Positions 35,469 to 43,966 of a stretch of DNA of 64,000 bases are shown here, piece after piece (within the stretch, counting starts at the first letter, position 1; every line of letters begins with the position of its first letter). Source of the DNA: Dickeya dianthicola NCPPB 453. Lineage in GTDB: Bacteria > Pseudomonadota > Gammaproteobacteria > Enterobacterales > Enterobacteriaceae. The DNA lies in assembly GCF_000365305.1 (NCBI RefSeq), contig NZ_CM001841.1:4414046-4478045 (forward strand). The letters are read 5' to 3'. A model generated the notes under the pieces. The model saw only the letters and a list, made by a program, of their open reading frames with translations. It was not told the origin of the DNA and ran no database searches. The position numbers and the translations under genes were made by a program.

Positions 35469-36884
35469 CTACGCAGAAAGCTTTTTAAAATCGGTGTCAA
35501 AAACACACTTGCCATTGTTTTCAACACGAGAAATTAAATAGTCTAAACACTCAATCAAACGTTCGTTCACTACACTCTGTTTTATTATCTCTAATGCTTG
35601 CATTACCTGCAATCTACATACAGAAGAGCCTAACTTCCGTTGTATTTCATAATGAGTAAGGATAGCGATTGCGTGCGGCGTATATTTATCTCCCAATTTT
35701 GACAGGATATAATCATAGTAGTCTTTCCCCCTCGGAGACACTCCATTGCAATAAGCTACTCCTCGCCCAATCCTACACATCATTATTACTTTAACTAATT
35801 TCTCAGCATTGTTTGGCAAAATATCATTTTGTTCTTGGATATAAGATGCAACAGAGTCCGCTACAGGCGCTTCATGATGAAAATTATCCCAACCATTATG
35901 TTTTTCTAAAAGTTGATCTAATAACGTATCAACAATCACTGCCCTTTCACCTGATGAACGGAATGGATTACCTCCTACAACATGAAAAAACTGCTCTCCA
36001 AGCTCGTATTTTTCACGATGAAGATTAGTATTGTATCCTTCTAAAATGATTCCGAGTTTGTATTTAGGTTCATCGATGCTATTATTCCAAATAGCAGGAG
36101 CAATAACTGAGATATTTTTTCTGACTTGTGGATCAGTTTCATTAGAAACATAAATTCCAAATGTGGTGCGAAGTATGCTTGCAACATGATGGCTAGGAAG
36201 TTCTGATATTTTATTTTCTATTGTCTTTTGAGTTGCAGCATCAATTGGAAGAGTATGTGATTTGAGATTTTTAATAAAAGCTTGAACTTGCAGGGCAGCT
36301 TCTGTTGGGCGGTCATTCAAAACATCCTGAATACAGGTTTGCAGCCACCCTAGAAGCTCAAAAGCATTTATTGTATAATTAGTAGGATGAGAAATACCAA
36401 TATCATTTCTCATATCTAATATATGTTTGAGTTTTTTATACGTAGTATCTGAAATTAACTCTAGCTTTCGGCACGTATCTAAAAGCACTGCATCCTTTAA
36501 TGAAGCAAGATCGTCATCATTTTTATAAAACTCGCGATTTTTTCCACCTCCGACAGCTGAGTCGAAAAATATATCAATGCCATAAGTAATCGCTTTTCTA
36601 CGTAGATCTATAACTACTTCATTCCAAATTGCATTCAAAGAATAGTCGAATAAACCAAAGCCAGCACCTACAACGAATTTAGATAAATATCTAGCATCTC
36701 TTTTAATTTCTATGGGTAAAGACTCAATATATCCTGGTAGATTTTGACCAATAATAGCTCGTTCTGATTGCTCAGCAATGATATTATCGGCAGGAAGACC
36801 AATTTGTTGTAAGAAATCAACAACCCTTTGTGCTTGAGGGTCTATAAGGTCTGTATGCGTATTTTTTTGTATTAGTCCAGACAT
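35469..36884 (-). CDS. Protein of unknown function with HEPN-like Rx6H motif
   Basis: 471 aa, AT-rich, not recognised as a named family. Residues about 135-195 are helical and contain MRNDIGISHP, an R-N-x5-H motif (Arg159, His166) characteristic of HEPN RNase or regulatory domains, with helices on either side as in that fold. The rest (TFGIYVSNETDPQVRKNISV, HHEAPVADSVASYI) suggests an all-helical protein. HEPN proteins are common in abortive-infection, toxin and defence loci, and this one sits in an accessory island beside an IS and another candidate defence unit. It stands alone with its own terminator. RNase activity is inferred from the motif only. Confidence 0.75.
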   Translation of the reverse strand: MSGLIQKNTHTDLIDPQAQRVVDFLQQIGLPADNIIAEQSERAIIGQNLPGYIESLPIEIKRDARYLSKFVVGAGFGLFDYSLNAIWNEVVIDLRRKAITYGIDIFFDSAVGGGKNREFYKNDDDLASLKDAVLLDTCRKLELISDTTYKKLKHILDMRNDIGISHPTNYTINAFELLGWLQTCIQDVLNDRPTEAALQVQAFIKNLKSHTLPIDAATQKTIENKISELPSHHVASILRTTFGIYVSNETDPQVRKNISVIAPAIWNNSIDEPKYKLGIILEGYNTNLHREKYELGEQFFHVVGGNPFRSSGERAVIVDTLLDQLLEKHNGWDNFHHEAPVADSVASYIQEQNDILPNNAEKLVKVIMMCRIGRGVAYCNGVSPRGKDYYDYILSKLGDKYTPHAIAILTHYEIQRKLGSSVCRLQVMQALEIIKQSVVNERLIECLDYLISRVENNGKCVFDTDFKKLSA

Positions 36885-37041
36885 ATCCTTTCCTTTTAAT
36901 CAATGAATGACCGAAAAAATTTCATTGGAAATCTAGGAAGTTAGTTAAGTCGTCACTTTTCGTTAATCGAACATATTTCCACTTCCTTTGCATTGCTAAC
37001 CTATGTAGAAATTAAGTCATCTAACAATAGTAGATGTCACA

Positions 37042-38613
37042 TTAGGGTTTTCGAGCCTGCTGAGCCTGTGGGAATAATTGCCAACTATTCCACCATTCTA
37101 TAACTTTATCTTTTTTAGAGAAACCGAAAAGTGTCAATGAAGCACATAGCACCAGAATATTACTAGCGCGCCATATACGATTGTATCGTATCTTTCTAGT
37201 ATCTATGTAAAGCTCATCGGTACTTTTCAGGTCAGCGGTGTTAATAATTGTATTCAGATCATCTTTGTTGAGAAGATCTTTATATCTATTATAAATAGTA
37301 TCATATCGATCTAATAATCTTTTCTTTTCTTCATCAACTTCTCTTGAGGAAAATAGTAAGTATATCTCGGAGAAAATAAGAAACATAAAAGTAACTATTA
37401 ATGTTTCTTTAGTTATTATTCCTTCAAAAGATTTGTCGGTTACGATTTTTACTAAAAATACTGATATAAAGAATGTAATAATACTCCAAAAACTTGTCTT
37501 TAGCGTAGAGAACATATTTTTTGTTATATCTGATGCTTTGTCATTTTGTGAAATGACAAACTCGGATATTTTATTTTTTATCTCGATATACTGTTTAACA
37601 TTATCTTTTAAGTAAATATCAAAGCTGGACTCAATTGATTTTAATACTGACTTGGGGATATTAAGTATACTATTATCTTGAGTATGTATAGATATTATAT
37701 TCCTTGCCAACCCTATTTTATCAACAAAGTTTCCTTGGTTATAAATCCACTCATAAATATCAAATAAAACCATTGATTTAGCAGGATCTATTTCATTTAT
37801 CTGCACAACATCTGAGATTAAACGATAACCTCTTAATTTGTAGATAAGACCCCATGTACCATTATCTTTTTTATAAAATTCTGAATAATCAGATATAAAT
37901 ATCAATGAAAAAACAATTAGTAATGAGTCAAACTTATTTTTCAACTCAGGATAAATACATTCCCCAACAATAAGAAATTCATCAGGGTAAAATTTAAACA
38001 ATGAATCATGCGTGAAATGACAACTTTTATTCCTTTTATCTAATATTTTAGTTCTATTTTCTAATGAACAAGGAATGATTTTCTCGTGTACGTTTTTAAA
38101 TGAAAAAAGTGAAGTATTAAAAGAGGTAATAGTATCCCACGAAGTGAAGACACAATCCCTATCCAAATCAAACTCGGATAATTTCTCTAGAAATTCAATT
38201 TCAGATAAATTCTTAACATTTTTAGCAAATTCGTTAAAGTTAAATACATGAAGTTCATTGTTGGTATTTAATGATTTTTTCTTGTATATTTTAATCAGAA
38301 TAAATCTATTATCAGATCCTTCAGAAAAATCAATCAACTCCTGAATCTTTTCTTTAATTTCTGGGATCTCTTGAGAATTCCCCTCAGAAATAGAATGTAA
38401 GAAATGCTCTTGGTTTTCAAATTTATACTCGATGTCTACAACCAAATGATTATCTAGAATATGACACAATAATGCGTTAAATTTTTGTTCATAATTATCA
38501 TTAACTTCATCATTCAAAACACCATATAACGCCTCGCAATATGAAAAATTATCTGTAACTGAACGCAGCTCAGATTTAATGAATATGTTGGCGAGGTCAT
38601 TGATGATATCCAT
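37042..38613 (-). CDS. Membrane-anchored protein of unknown function; partner of NdpA-like gene
   Basis: 523 aa, very AT-rich. Residues 1-345 are a soluble, Asp/Asn/Phe-rich domain that I do not recognise. Two adjacent TMs lie at about 378-395 (SFWSIITFFISVFLVKIV) and about 405-425 (ETLIVTFMFLIFSEIYLLF). A charged helical stretch (KKRLLDRYDTIYNRYKDLL) leads to a third TM (ILVLCASLTLFGF) near the end. Its start lies 1 bp after the stop of the NdpA-like gene, so the two form an operon. The arrangement (soluble DNA- or nucleoid-type protein plus membrane effector) resembles two-component anti-phage modules, but no known system matched by eye. Confidence 0.75.
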   Translation of the reverse strand: MDIINDLANIFIKSELRSVTDNFSYCEALYGVLNDEVNDNYEQKFNALLCHILDNHLVVDIEYKFENQEHFLHSISEGNSQEIPEIKEKIQELIDFSEGSDNRFILIKIYKKKSLNTNNELHVFNFNEFAKNVKNLSEIEFLEKLSEFDLDRDCVFTSWDTITSFNTSLFSFKNVHEKIIPCSLENRTKILDKRNKSCHFTHDSLFKFYPDEFLIVGECIYPELKNKFDSLLIVFSLIFISDYSEFYKKDNGTWGLIYKLRGYRLISDVVQINEIDPAKSMVLFDIYEWIYNQGNFVDKIGLARNIISIHTQDNSILNIPKSVLKSIESSFDIYLKDNVKQYIEIKNKISEFVISQNDKASDITKNMFSTLKTSFWSIITFFISVFLVKIVTDKSFEGIITKETLIVTFMFLIFSEIYLLFSSREVDEEKKRLLDRYDTIYNRYKDLLNKDDLNTIINTADLKSTDELYIDTRKIRYNRIWRASNILVLCASLTLFGFSKKDKVIEWWNSWQLFPQAQQARKP

Positions 38614-38614
38614 T

Positions 38615-39658
38615 TTATTCTACCTGTTGCCCGCCAAACTCTACATATCCAACATCTGAATATATCTTTATATATTTTCCATGACCATCAATGTCCGGAG
38701 TGATTTTGTTTCTTAGGTTATCCACTTCTCCAGTAATTCTTAATTCGAAGTTTTCATCTAGAACGATTGTTTTTTTAATCTTCGCTTTAATTATGTTCGG
38801 TTCAAGATTAAATTGTGTATCAAACCCGGTTTTTGGACTTTTTGGTAATTTTTCAAACTTAGTAATCATCTCATCCATTTTTTCACGTATAGTATCACTT
38901 TCTGGACGATGATCTCTGAATTTTTCTATAACCTCATCGAAAGCAAACTGATCATTATTCCTAAAGTACGAAATAACATCATTTCTCATATACCAATAAT
39001 CAGCGGGGGAATCTTTTTTGACTTCCTTTCTCAAAAAACGGTCAATAGAGTTAAATGCATTTTTAGTGTTTAACTCAGAACTTTGTAATTCTTCTGTTGC
39101 TAAGAAATGCCGCCACCAATATTCACGAATCCCTGATCCACTGTCGGAAATAAATATATCATCGAAGCTCTCATCTTGATCCATACAGACTAAACAGGAT
39201 TTTTGAAGCCGCTGTTTACTAACAGGAAGTCCCTGCTTATATCTTGCTTCAATTTCATCAAAAAAAGAGCTATGATCTATTTTTAAAACAACAAATATCT
39301 TCCTATTTTCATGCGATACTAAAAGTAAAAACAATGCACCTTTTTGAATATTTTTGTTCATCGCCTGTATTTGTCGTTGTGCTTCGATCTCAACAGAAAG
39401 TAACTTTTCGGCAATTCGAAGTGTTTCTGCACTCCATTGGTTTGTATCCTCTAATACTTTGCTGATAGATGACGGCACAATCTCATTTACATCTCTGAAT
39501 TTAAAGGATTTTCTTCGCTTGTCACTAATCAAATCATTTAAAATCTGTTCGCAATAATTTGTGAAATCACCCTCTTCGGGTAAATGAACTGGTGTAACAT
39601 TTTCTTCTGCGACAGCGATATTAAACAATGCATGTGCTAGTACTTGAAAGTCACTCAT
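38615..39658 (-). CDS. NdpA/YejK-like (nucleoid-associated 37-kDa type) protein
   Basis: 347 aa. The order of features recalls E. coli YejK/NdpA (335 aa). A beta segment GALFLLLVSHENRKIFVVLKI corresponds to the YejK core (quoted as LFLLLVSHENRKIFVVLKI). It is followed by CMDQDESFDDIFISD and EYWWRHFLATEELQSSELNT, then a helical region and a C-terminal beta pair (NFELRITGEVDNLRNKITP). Overall identity to YejK is low, so the family assignment is tentative. First gene of the two-gene unit with the membrane protein; upstream DNA is non-coding. Such divergent NdpA-like proteins occur in mobile and defence contexts; function here is inference. Confidence 0.7.
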   Translation of the reverse strand: MSDFQVLAHALFNIAVAEENVTPVHLPEEGDFTNYCEQILNDLISDKRRKSFKFRDVNEIVPSSISKVLEDTNQWSAETLRIAEKLLSVEIEAQRQIQAMNKNIQKGALFLLLVSHENRKIFVVLKIDHSSFFDEIEARYKQGLPVSKQRLQKSCLVCMDQDESFDDIFISDSGSGIREYWWRHFLATEELQSSELNTKNAFNSIDRFLRKEVKKDSPADYWYMRNDVISYFRNNDQFAFDEVIEKFRDHRPESDTIREKMDEMITKFEKLPKSPKTGFDTQFNLEPNIIKAKIKKTIVLDENFELRITGEVDNLRNKITPDIDGHGKYIKIYSDVGYVEFGGQQVE

Positions 39659-40167
39659 GAAAAAAATCCCAGATTGTTATGATATTTTCGTATGTTTTAA
39701 AACTTTCTTATTTTGATTGCTCAGGCATTATCAGTAGCAGTTTTGATATCTAGCCACTCCCTGAGCTATCTTCCTTTGCTAACCTTCGTTCTTATAGAGG
39801 GAGACTATGATACTGAGCAGCCTAGCTCTGATGCCCTTATGGGTCGCACCCCATCATCCTGCAACCAGCAACCAACCTCACCAACATCTGTTGTTTAGTT
39901 CTACACAGTAGGAAGTGGAAGCGCAAGACGAAGGCGCACGAATTTACGAGAATAGCTACACAAACCCTCTGTTTGTGTAAAGGAGCATGGCATGAAAGGT
40001 CTTGAGAACCCATATTTTTTAGCCATCAAGCGGTGTACGATAGAAAGACATGTACTTAAGAGTGTACTTAACACCACCATATGTAAAATAAAAAACATAA
40101 AAATCAGTTGTATACTAATAAATTCAATATTCAGATTCAATTTCTGTACCGCGCGACAGACCATTAC

Positions 40168-40193
40168 AACGCCCTGTTTTCAGGGCGTTTTTG
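40168..40193 (+). terminator. Orphan Rho-independent terminator
   Basis: ACGCCCTG pairs with CAGGGCGT over TTTT and is followed by TTTTTG on the + strand. No + strand gene precedes it within 500 bp that I can support. Confidence 0.8.
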
Positions 40194-40256
40194 TTGCTTA
40201 TTATACTCCGTTTTCCACCTGATCGCATCGACACTAAACAGCAATGTCGGCCATAA

Positions 40257-40305
40257 CTACGATAATCGTAGTATCTAAAACGCATCATGACTACGAGTAT
40301 CGTAG
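40257..40305. promoter_or_regulatory. Pair of CTACG-N5-CGTAG operators before XRE gene 1
   Basis: Two 15-bp palindromes, CTACGATAATCGTAG (40257-40271) and CTACGAGTATCGTAG (40291-40305). The second ends 2 bp before ATG 40308. The same motif stands before the neighbouring regulators, so it is probably the binding site of these XRE proteins (autoregulation). Confidence 0.85.
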
Positions 40306-40307
40306 CC

Positions 40308-40640
40308 ATGAATACTTCCCAGCAACGCCACGATGTTTTCAGCCAACGTTTAAAGGATGCCCGCTTATTGCGTGGGCTGTCCCAGAAAGGATTGGGTATC
40401 GCTGCCGGAATCGATGAGTTTGTTGCCAGCGCACGCATTAATCGCTATGAAAAGGGCGTGCATGAAGCGAATATCGTGACGGCGAAGCATCTCGCAGAAG
40501 CGCTCAATGTCCCTCTGGCTTACTTCTATGCCGATGATGACAATCTGGCAAAAATGATCCTGTTGTTTGCCGACTTGCCCAGAGAGCAGCAAGAAAGATT
40601 GCTGGCATCGTTAGACAATAACCAGCCTAAAACAACGTGA
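40308..40640 (+). CDS. XRE-family HTH transcriptional regulator 1
   Basis: 110 aa from ATG 40308, chosen because the paralogue at 41004 starts identically relative to the same operator; an ATG at 40287 would place the operator inside the gene. HTH at about residues 15-65 (RLLRGLSQKGLGIAAGIDE, then NRYEKGVHEANIVTAKHLAE). C-terminal tail Leu/Gln-rich. The ATG follows the operator by 2 bp with no visible Shine-Dalgarno, so the transcript may be leaderless or weakly translated. About 65% similar by eye to the regulator encoded at 41004. Likely represses itself. Confidence 0.88.
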   Translation: MNTSQQRHDVFSQRLKDARLLRGLSQKGLGIAAGIDEFVASARINRYEKGVHEANIVTAKHLAEALNVPLAYFYADDDNLAKMILLFADLPREQQERLLASLDNNQPKTT

Positions 40641-40647
40641 AACGTGC

Positions 40648-40905
40648 TTAACGCGACTTCGTTCTTATCCTGATTTTACGATCAATCAATTCACCATCCT
40701 GACTGTAATACCGGCTCGGCCATATCTCGGCAGGGTGAATTCCCAGCGCTTCGGCAACCAGCCATTCACCCTTGGGCCAGGGTCTGACCAATGCATTCGC
40801 CAGTGTTGATGCACTCAAACCCGCAGAACGGGAAAGCGCCGCCATTGAGGTACGTTGCTTGTGTAAAGCGGCGATAATATCTGCCTGATGCCAATCCTTT
40901 TTCAT
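40648..40905 (-). CDS. nlp: Nlp/Ner-family HTH regulator (SfsB-like)
   Basis: 85 aa from MKKDWHQADIIAALHK (ATG 40905); an upstream in-frame ATG at 40944 gives an N-terminal extension not seen in relatives. The Ner/Nlp HTH is clear: RTSMAALSRSAGLSASTLAN, then RPWPKGEWLVAEALG and WPSRYYS as in E. coli Nlp. Mu Ner-related proteins bind DNA as small repressors or activators; E. coli Nlp (SfsB) stimulates maltose genes. It is convergent with XRE gene 1 (7-bp gap) and divergent from XRE gene 2, sharing with the latter an intergenic region that holds two palindromic operators. Confidence 0.88.
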   Translation of the reverse strand: MKKDWHQADIIAALHKQRTSMAALSRSAGLSASTLANALVRPWPKGEWLVAEALGIHPAEIWPSRYYSQDGELIDRKIRIRTKSR

Positions 40906-40952
40906 CCAGCCTCCTGACCCGTTACCGTTATGAAGAACAACCACAGCAAATA

Positions 40953-41001
40953 CTACGTTATTCGTAGTATTTCAATCAAGCAAAAACTACGATTATCGTA
41001 G
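40953..41001. promoter_or_regulatory. Second pair of CTACG-N5-CGTAG operators, between nlp and XRE gene 2
   Basis: CTACGTTATTCGTAG at 40953-40967 and CTACGATTATCGTAG at 40987-41001. The second ends 2 bp before ATG 41004. This divergent region could couple control of nlp and XRE gene 2. Confidence 0.85.
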
Positions 41002-41003
41002 CC

Positions 41004-41357
41004 ATGAAATCAAGACCAAACTACCATGACGTTTTCTGTCAACGACTTAAGCAAGCCCGGCTCGCGAAAGGCATGTCACAGAAAACACTCGGCATCGCCG
41101 CCGGGATCGATGAATTTGTGGCAAGTACCCGTATTAACCGTTATGAAAGGGGTGTGCATGAAGCCAGCATTGACACCGCTCAACAACTCGCGGACGCGCT
41201 CGACGTCCCACTGGCATTCTTCTACACCGCTGATGACCAACTGGCAGCATTGATGCTGGCGTTTTTGGGGCTGTCACCAGAGAAACGGGCAGAGATGTTG
41301 GCATTAGCGAAAACGGTTGAACTGACCTTGCCCACGCGGATTAACACACCGCAATAA
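41004..41357 (+). CDS. XRE-family HTH transcriptional regulator 2
   Basis: 117 aa, paralogue of the regulator at 40308 (shared QKTLGIAAGIDEFVASTRIN-type HTH and NRYERGVHEASIDTAQQLAD). Starts 2 bp after a CTACG-N5-CGTAG palindrome, exactly as its paralogue does. C-terminal tail (LSPEKRAEMLALAKTVELTL) helical. Same probable autoregulation; cross-regulation between the two is plausible because the sites are the same. Confidence 0.88.
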   Translation: MKSRPNYHDVFCQRLKQARLAKGMSQKTLGIAAGIDEFVASTRINRYERGVHEASIDTAQQLADALDVPLAFFYTADDQLAALMLAFLGLSPEKRAEMLALAKTVELTLPTRINTPQ

Positions 41358-41412
41358 AAACCGCAGCACTGATAGCATCCATCTCATCCATCGCTATCCA
41401 AAAGGAATATCC

Positions 41413-41558
41413 ATGCTGATTTATAACGTGTTTGGCCTGATTATTGGCGTGAAGCGGTACCAGCAGCAGTGGCGGAAGAGGAAATTCCTGTCTGGCTGGA
41501 CGATATCTTCCACGAACAAGCCAGTGATAAATATCCCCAGATATTCCGGATTGAATAA
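41413..41558 (+). pseudogene. Possible remnant of a small DUF7661-like gene
   Basis: The frame starting at 41413 reads MLIYNVFGLIIGVKR. After that the sense-looking sequence continues in another frame as EEIPVWLDDIFHEQASDKYP and stops at 41556-41558. The two halves look like the ends of a small protein (about 70 aa) of a type I recall in this genus, with the middle deleted and the frame shifted. Family naming is from memory and uncertain. Confidence 0.35.
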
Positions 41559-41587
41559 TATTTTCTGGCGGGTTATCGACATAAAAA

Positions 41588-41607
41588 AACCGGGTCAAAG
41601 CCCGGTT
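41588..41607 (-). terminator. Rho-independent terminator for the DUF1471 gene
   Basis: AACCGGG and CCCGGTT form a 7-bp stem with a 6-nt loop. On the - strand it is followed by TTTTTTT. It lies 87 bp past the stop at 41695. Confidence 0.88.
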
Positions 41608-41694
41608 AACAACAGCATAAAATAGACACAGGGAGGGTGGTTATTCATGATGATTGAGGATGGGGAAAGAGGGTTCCCAGCCTCGCTAACCATG

Positions 41695-41940
41695 TTATTT
41701 ATACAGAACCGCGTTGCCGTGCAGCGTGTCGTCGCCCTGAACAGACGTTATCTGGAACGATTTGGCGCCGGCGGCATCGGCTTTGGCAGCCAGTTGAGCC
41801 TGCAGGCCGTCGAGCGTGTTGGCGCTGGCGGAGACGCTGCCGGCTTCCTGACCCTGCGGGTACTGGATTTCTGTTGCAGCAAAAGCGCCGACAGACAGTG
41901 TGCTCAGTGCGATGGCGGTGAAGACAGTTTTCATATTCAT
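41695..41940 (-). CDS. DUF1471 (YdgH/BhsA/McbA-like) periplasmic stress protein
   Basis: 81 aa from ATG 41940 (AAGGAAG site); the frame extends upstream without support. Signal peptide MNMKTVFTAIALSTLSVGAFA, then a mature domain of about 60 residues with the family pattern GSVSASANTLDGLQAQLAAK, ADAAGAKSFQITSV and the GNAVLYK end. These small periplasmic proteins respond to oxidative, acid or biofilm signals in enterobacteria. Single-gene unit with its own terminator. Confidence 0.92.
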   Translation of the reverse strand: MNMKTVFTAIALSTLSVGAFAATEIQYPQGQEAGSVSASANTLDGLQAQLAAKADAAGAKSFQITSVQGDDTLHGNAVLYK

Positions 41941-42389
41941 GATAGCTTCCTTTTTTAGGTTTTCGTTGTTGAGGACGTTTGTAAATGACAAGTCAATTAT
42001 CACCACGGTAACTATACCTCACTTCACAAAAAGTGCGATTCATATCACACTCTTATGTCAGGAATATGAAAAAACAAGTTATTCAGGGGATTACCGACAT
42101 CTACTCGTGCGAATTTTTTCGGATGGGTCGGCAGGCGCATTCCGGTTTTCAGTTTGTTATCATCCGTGCCGTCATATCAGATGGCTATGACGAAACGGAC
42201 ATCATTACCACGCTGCAATCCCACAATGAGGATAGAAAAGGAAATAATATGTCAACTAATGACAATAAACATTCCTTAAATGGACGTAAATAATCACGCT
42301 GGAAAATCAAGCAATAAAAACGTTAAAATATCCCCCCACCAGGTAAGTTCCTGCGCAAAAAAGACATGAAGTTAAGGACAGGGGGAAAT
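41941..42389. other. Intergenic region (449 bp) between the DUF1471 gene and expI
   Basis: Holds two divergent promoters. A + strand frame from ATG 42066 to 42293 (MKKQVIQGITDIYSCEFF...) is open for 75 codons but matches nothing I know and has a poor ribosome site, so I do not call it. GGGGGA at 42381 is the expI ribosome site. Confidence 0.45.
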
Positions 42390-43028
42390 ATGTTAGAAAT
42401 ATTTGATGTGAGTTTTAGCTTAATGTCAAATAACAAGCTGGATGAGGTGTTTACACTACGCAAAGATACATTTAAGGACCGTCTTGACTGGGCCGTCAAC
42501 TGTATTAATGGGATGGAATTCGACGAGTATGATAATGAGCACACCACCTACCTTTTAGGTGTCAAAGAGGGGAAGGTGATTTGTAGCGTCCGGTTTATAG
42601 AAATAAAATATCCCAACATGATTACCGGCACATTCTTTTCTTATTTCGATAATCTCAAGATCCCCGAAGGGAACTATATTGAATCCAGTCGTTTTTTTGT
42701 TGACCGTGATCGGGTAAGAAATTTAATTGGCACCCGCAATCCGGCATGTCTGACGTTATTCCTCGCTATGATCAATTACGCCAGAAAATACCACTATGAC
42801 GGTATCCTCACCATTGTCAGCCACCCGATGTTGACCTTGTTAAAACGTTCAGGCTGGCGCATTTCCATTATTCAGCAAGGGTTATCGGAAAAACAGGAGA
42901 AAATTTATCTGCTGCATCTGCCCGCTGACGATGAAAGCCGATACGCACTGATTGAACGCATTACACAGATAACCAGTGCCGAATCCGAGCAGCTTAAGAC
43001 CTTGCCTTTGCTGGTCCCACTGGCTTGA
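42390..43028 (+). CDS. expI: N-acyl-homoserine lactone synthase (LuxI family)
   Basis: 212 aa from ATG 42390, preceded by GGGGGA; the frame begins at 42366. LuxI-family residues are visible: the conserved Arg/Phe/Trp N-terminal set (LRKDTFKDRLDWAV), the acidic MEFDEYDNEHT, VRFIE, and ESSRFFVDRDRVR with the substrate-pocket Arg. The C-terminal half holds the acyl-ACP site. It makes AHL from SAM and acyl-ACP; Dickeya enzymes make 3-oxo-C6-HSL. Convergent with expR, overlapping it by 35 bp at the 3' ends. Called expI/echI in this genus. Confidence 0.95.
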   Translation: MLEIFDVSFSLMSNNKLDEVFTLRKDTFKDRLDWAVNCINGMEFDEYDNEHTTYLLGVKEGKVICSVRFIEIKYPNMITGTFFSYFDNLKIPEGNYIESSRFFVDRDRVRNLIGTRNPACLTLFLAMINYARKYHYDGILTIVSHPMLTLLKRSGWRISIIQQGLSEKQEKIYLLHLPADDESRYALIERITQITSAESEQLKTLPLLVPLA

Positions 43029-43746
43029 TCAGATTCATTTCAACGCCGAGCCTGATCGCATGTTTGGCATTCAGCACGCCCAGTTTTTTCACAACGTTGC
43101 CGATATGAAATTTTACTGTACTGGTGGTGATACCGAGAATAAGCGCAATCTCCTGATAGGTTTTCCCCATGCTTGCCCAGTAGAGAATTTCGTTTTCTCT
43201 CTGTGAGAAAAGATCGGCTTCCTGCGACTTACTGTTGTTTCTGTTTCGACTCATCTCTCGGTAAAGGGAGGTGAGTTTTTCATGGGCCGAAATCAACAAC
43301 ATTTGCAATTTATCTTTATTATTCTGAATAATTTCTTCCAGTTCTTCACTGCGATGTTCCTCTATCATAAAAGACAACGCCGCCAGATTGTTACCTGGAT
43401 CATGCAACACAAAGGTATAACCATTAGCGATGTCATATTCTTTGGAGAGATTGAATATTCTGGAAAATTTCAGCTTTGAACTGATGACCAGGTCATCATC
43501 CCAGGAGAAAGGAGAAATCTTGTTGATGGCGGTCAGAATCACCGGGTCAATATGCTGATAGTTATTATTTCTGTAAATATCAACCCACTCCGGCGGGTAA
43601 TTGGAGATGATCACAACATCCGTCGGTTTCTTCTTGTTCATGATTAAATAGGCGTACTTGGGGTCGCCATAGGCTTTTAACTTTCGGTTAAGATAGTTTT
43701 GTATTGTGCTATTGATGAAGTCAACGTTAGAGAATGATATAGACAT
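42994..43746 (-). CDS. expR: AHL-responsive LuxR-family regulator
   Basis: 250 aa from ATG 43746 with GGGAGAG upstream. N-terminal autoinducer-binding domain (residues about 15-165) has the conserved Trp/Tyr/Asp set (PPEWVDIYRNNNYQHIDPV, PFSWDD). C-terminal LuxR HTH: LFSQRENEILYWASMGKTYQ (quoted SQRENEILYWASMGK), EIALILGITTSTVKFHIGNV and KLGVLNAKHAI. In soft-rot bacteria ExpR is typically active without ligand and released from DNA by AHL. Convergent partner of expI; the stop lies inside the expI 3' end. Confidence 0.95.
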   Translation of the reverse strand: MSISFSNVDFINSTIQNYLNRKLKAYGDPKYAYLIMNKKKPTDVVIISNYPPEWVDIYRNNNYQHIDPVILTAINKISPFSWDDDLVISSKLKFSRIFNLSKEYDIANGYTFVLHDPGNNLAALSFMIEEHRSEELEEIIQNNKDKLQMLLISAHEKLTSLYREMSRNRNNSKSQEADLFSQRENEILYWASMGKTYQEIALILGITTSTVKFHIGNVVKKLGVLNAKHAIRLGVEMNLIKPVGPAKARS

Positions 43747-43966
43747 CCAACTCTCCCAAAATCGCGTGCGACAGCTCAGCCTGACCATAACGGCACGAAA
43801 GTATAGTATCAACCTATACCTAAGTCTAACTATCTTTCCCGGTACAAAATCCTTAGAATTTTCAAAAAATAACATTAAGCACAAAAATAAAAACAGCTGA
43901 TCTGCTTTAAAGATCGGAAAGCCAAATTGGCCCACACCAGGGAAATATTAGTTAGTTTATTAATTC

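Larger units (their letters stand above)
39659..40307. other. Intergenic region (about 650 bp) right of the defence-like unit
   Basis: No convincing gene. It contains the promoter side of the NdpA-like gene, an AT-rich stretch with a GTACTTAA repeat near 40051-40070, a + strand terminator (listed separately) and the two operator palindromes before the first XRE gene. The terminator without an upstream + strand gene could mark a small RNA or the scar of a lost gene. Confidence 0.5.

Noticed and set aside
39992-40222. 76-codon + strand frame before XRE gene 1
   Set aside because: Runs through the terminator hairpin at 40168-40193 and has no ribosome site or motif.
42066-42293. 75-codon + strand frame upstream of expI
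   Set aside because: Weak ribosome site, no recognised motif and atypical composition; not enough to call a gene.
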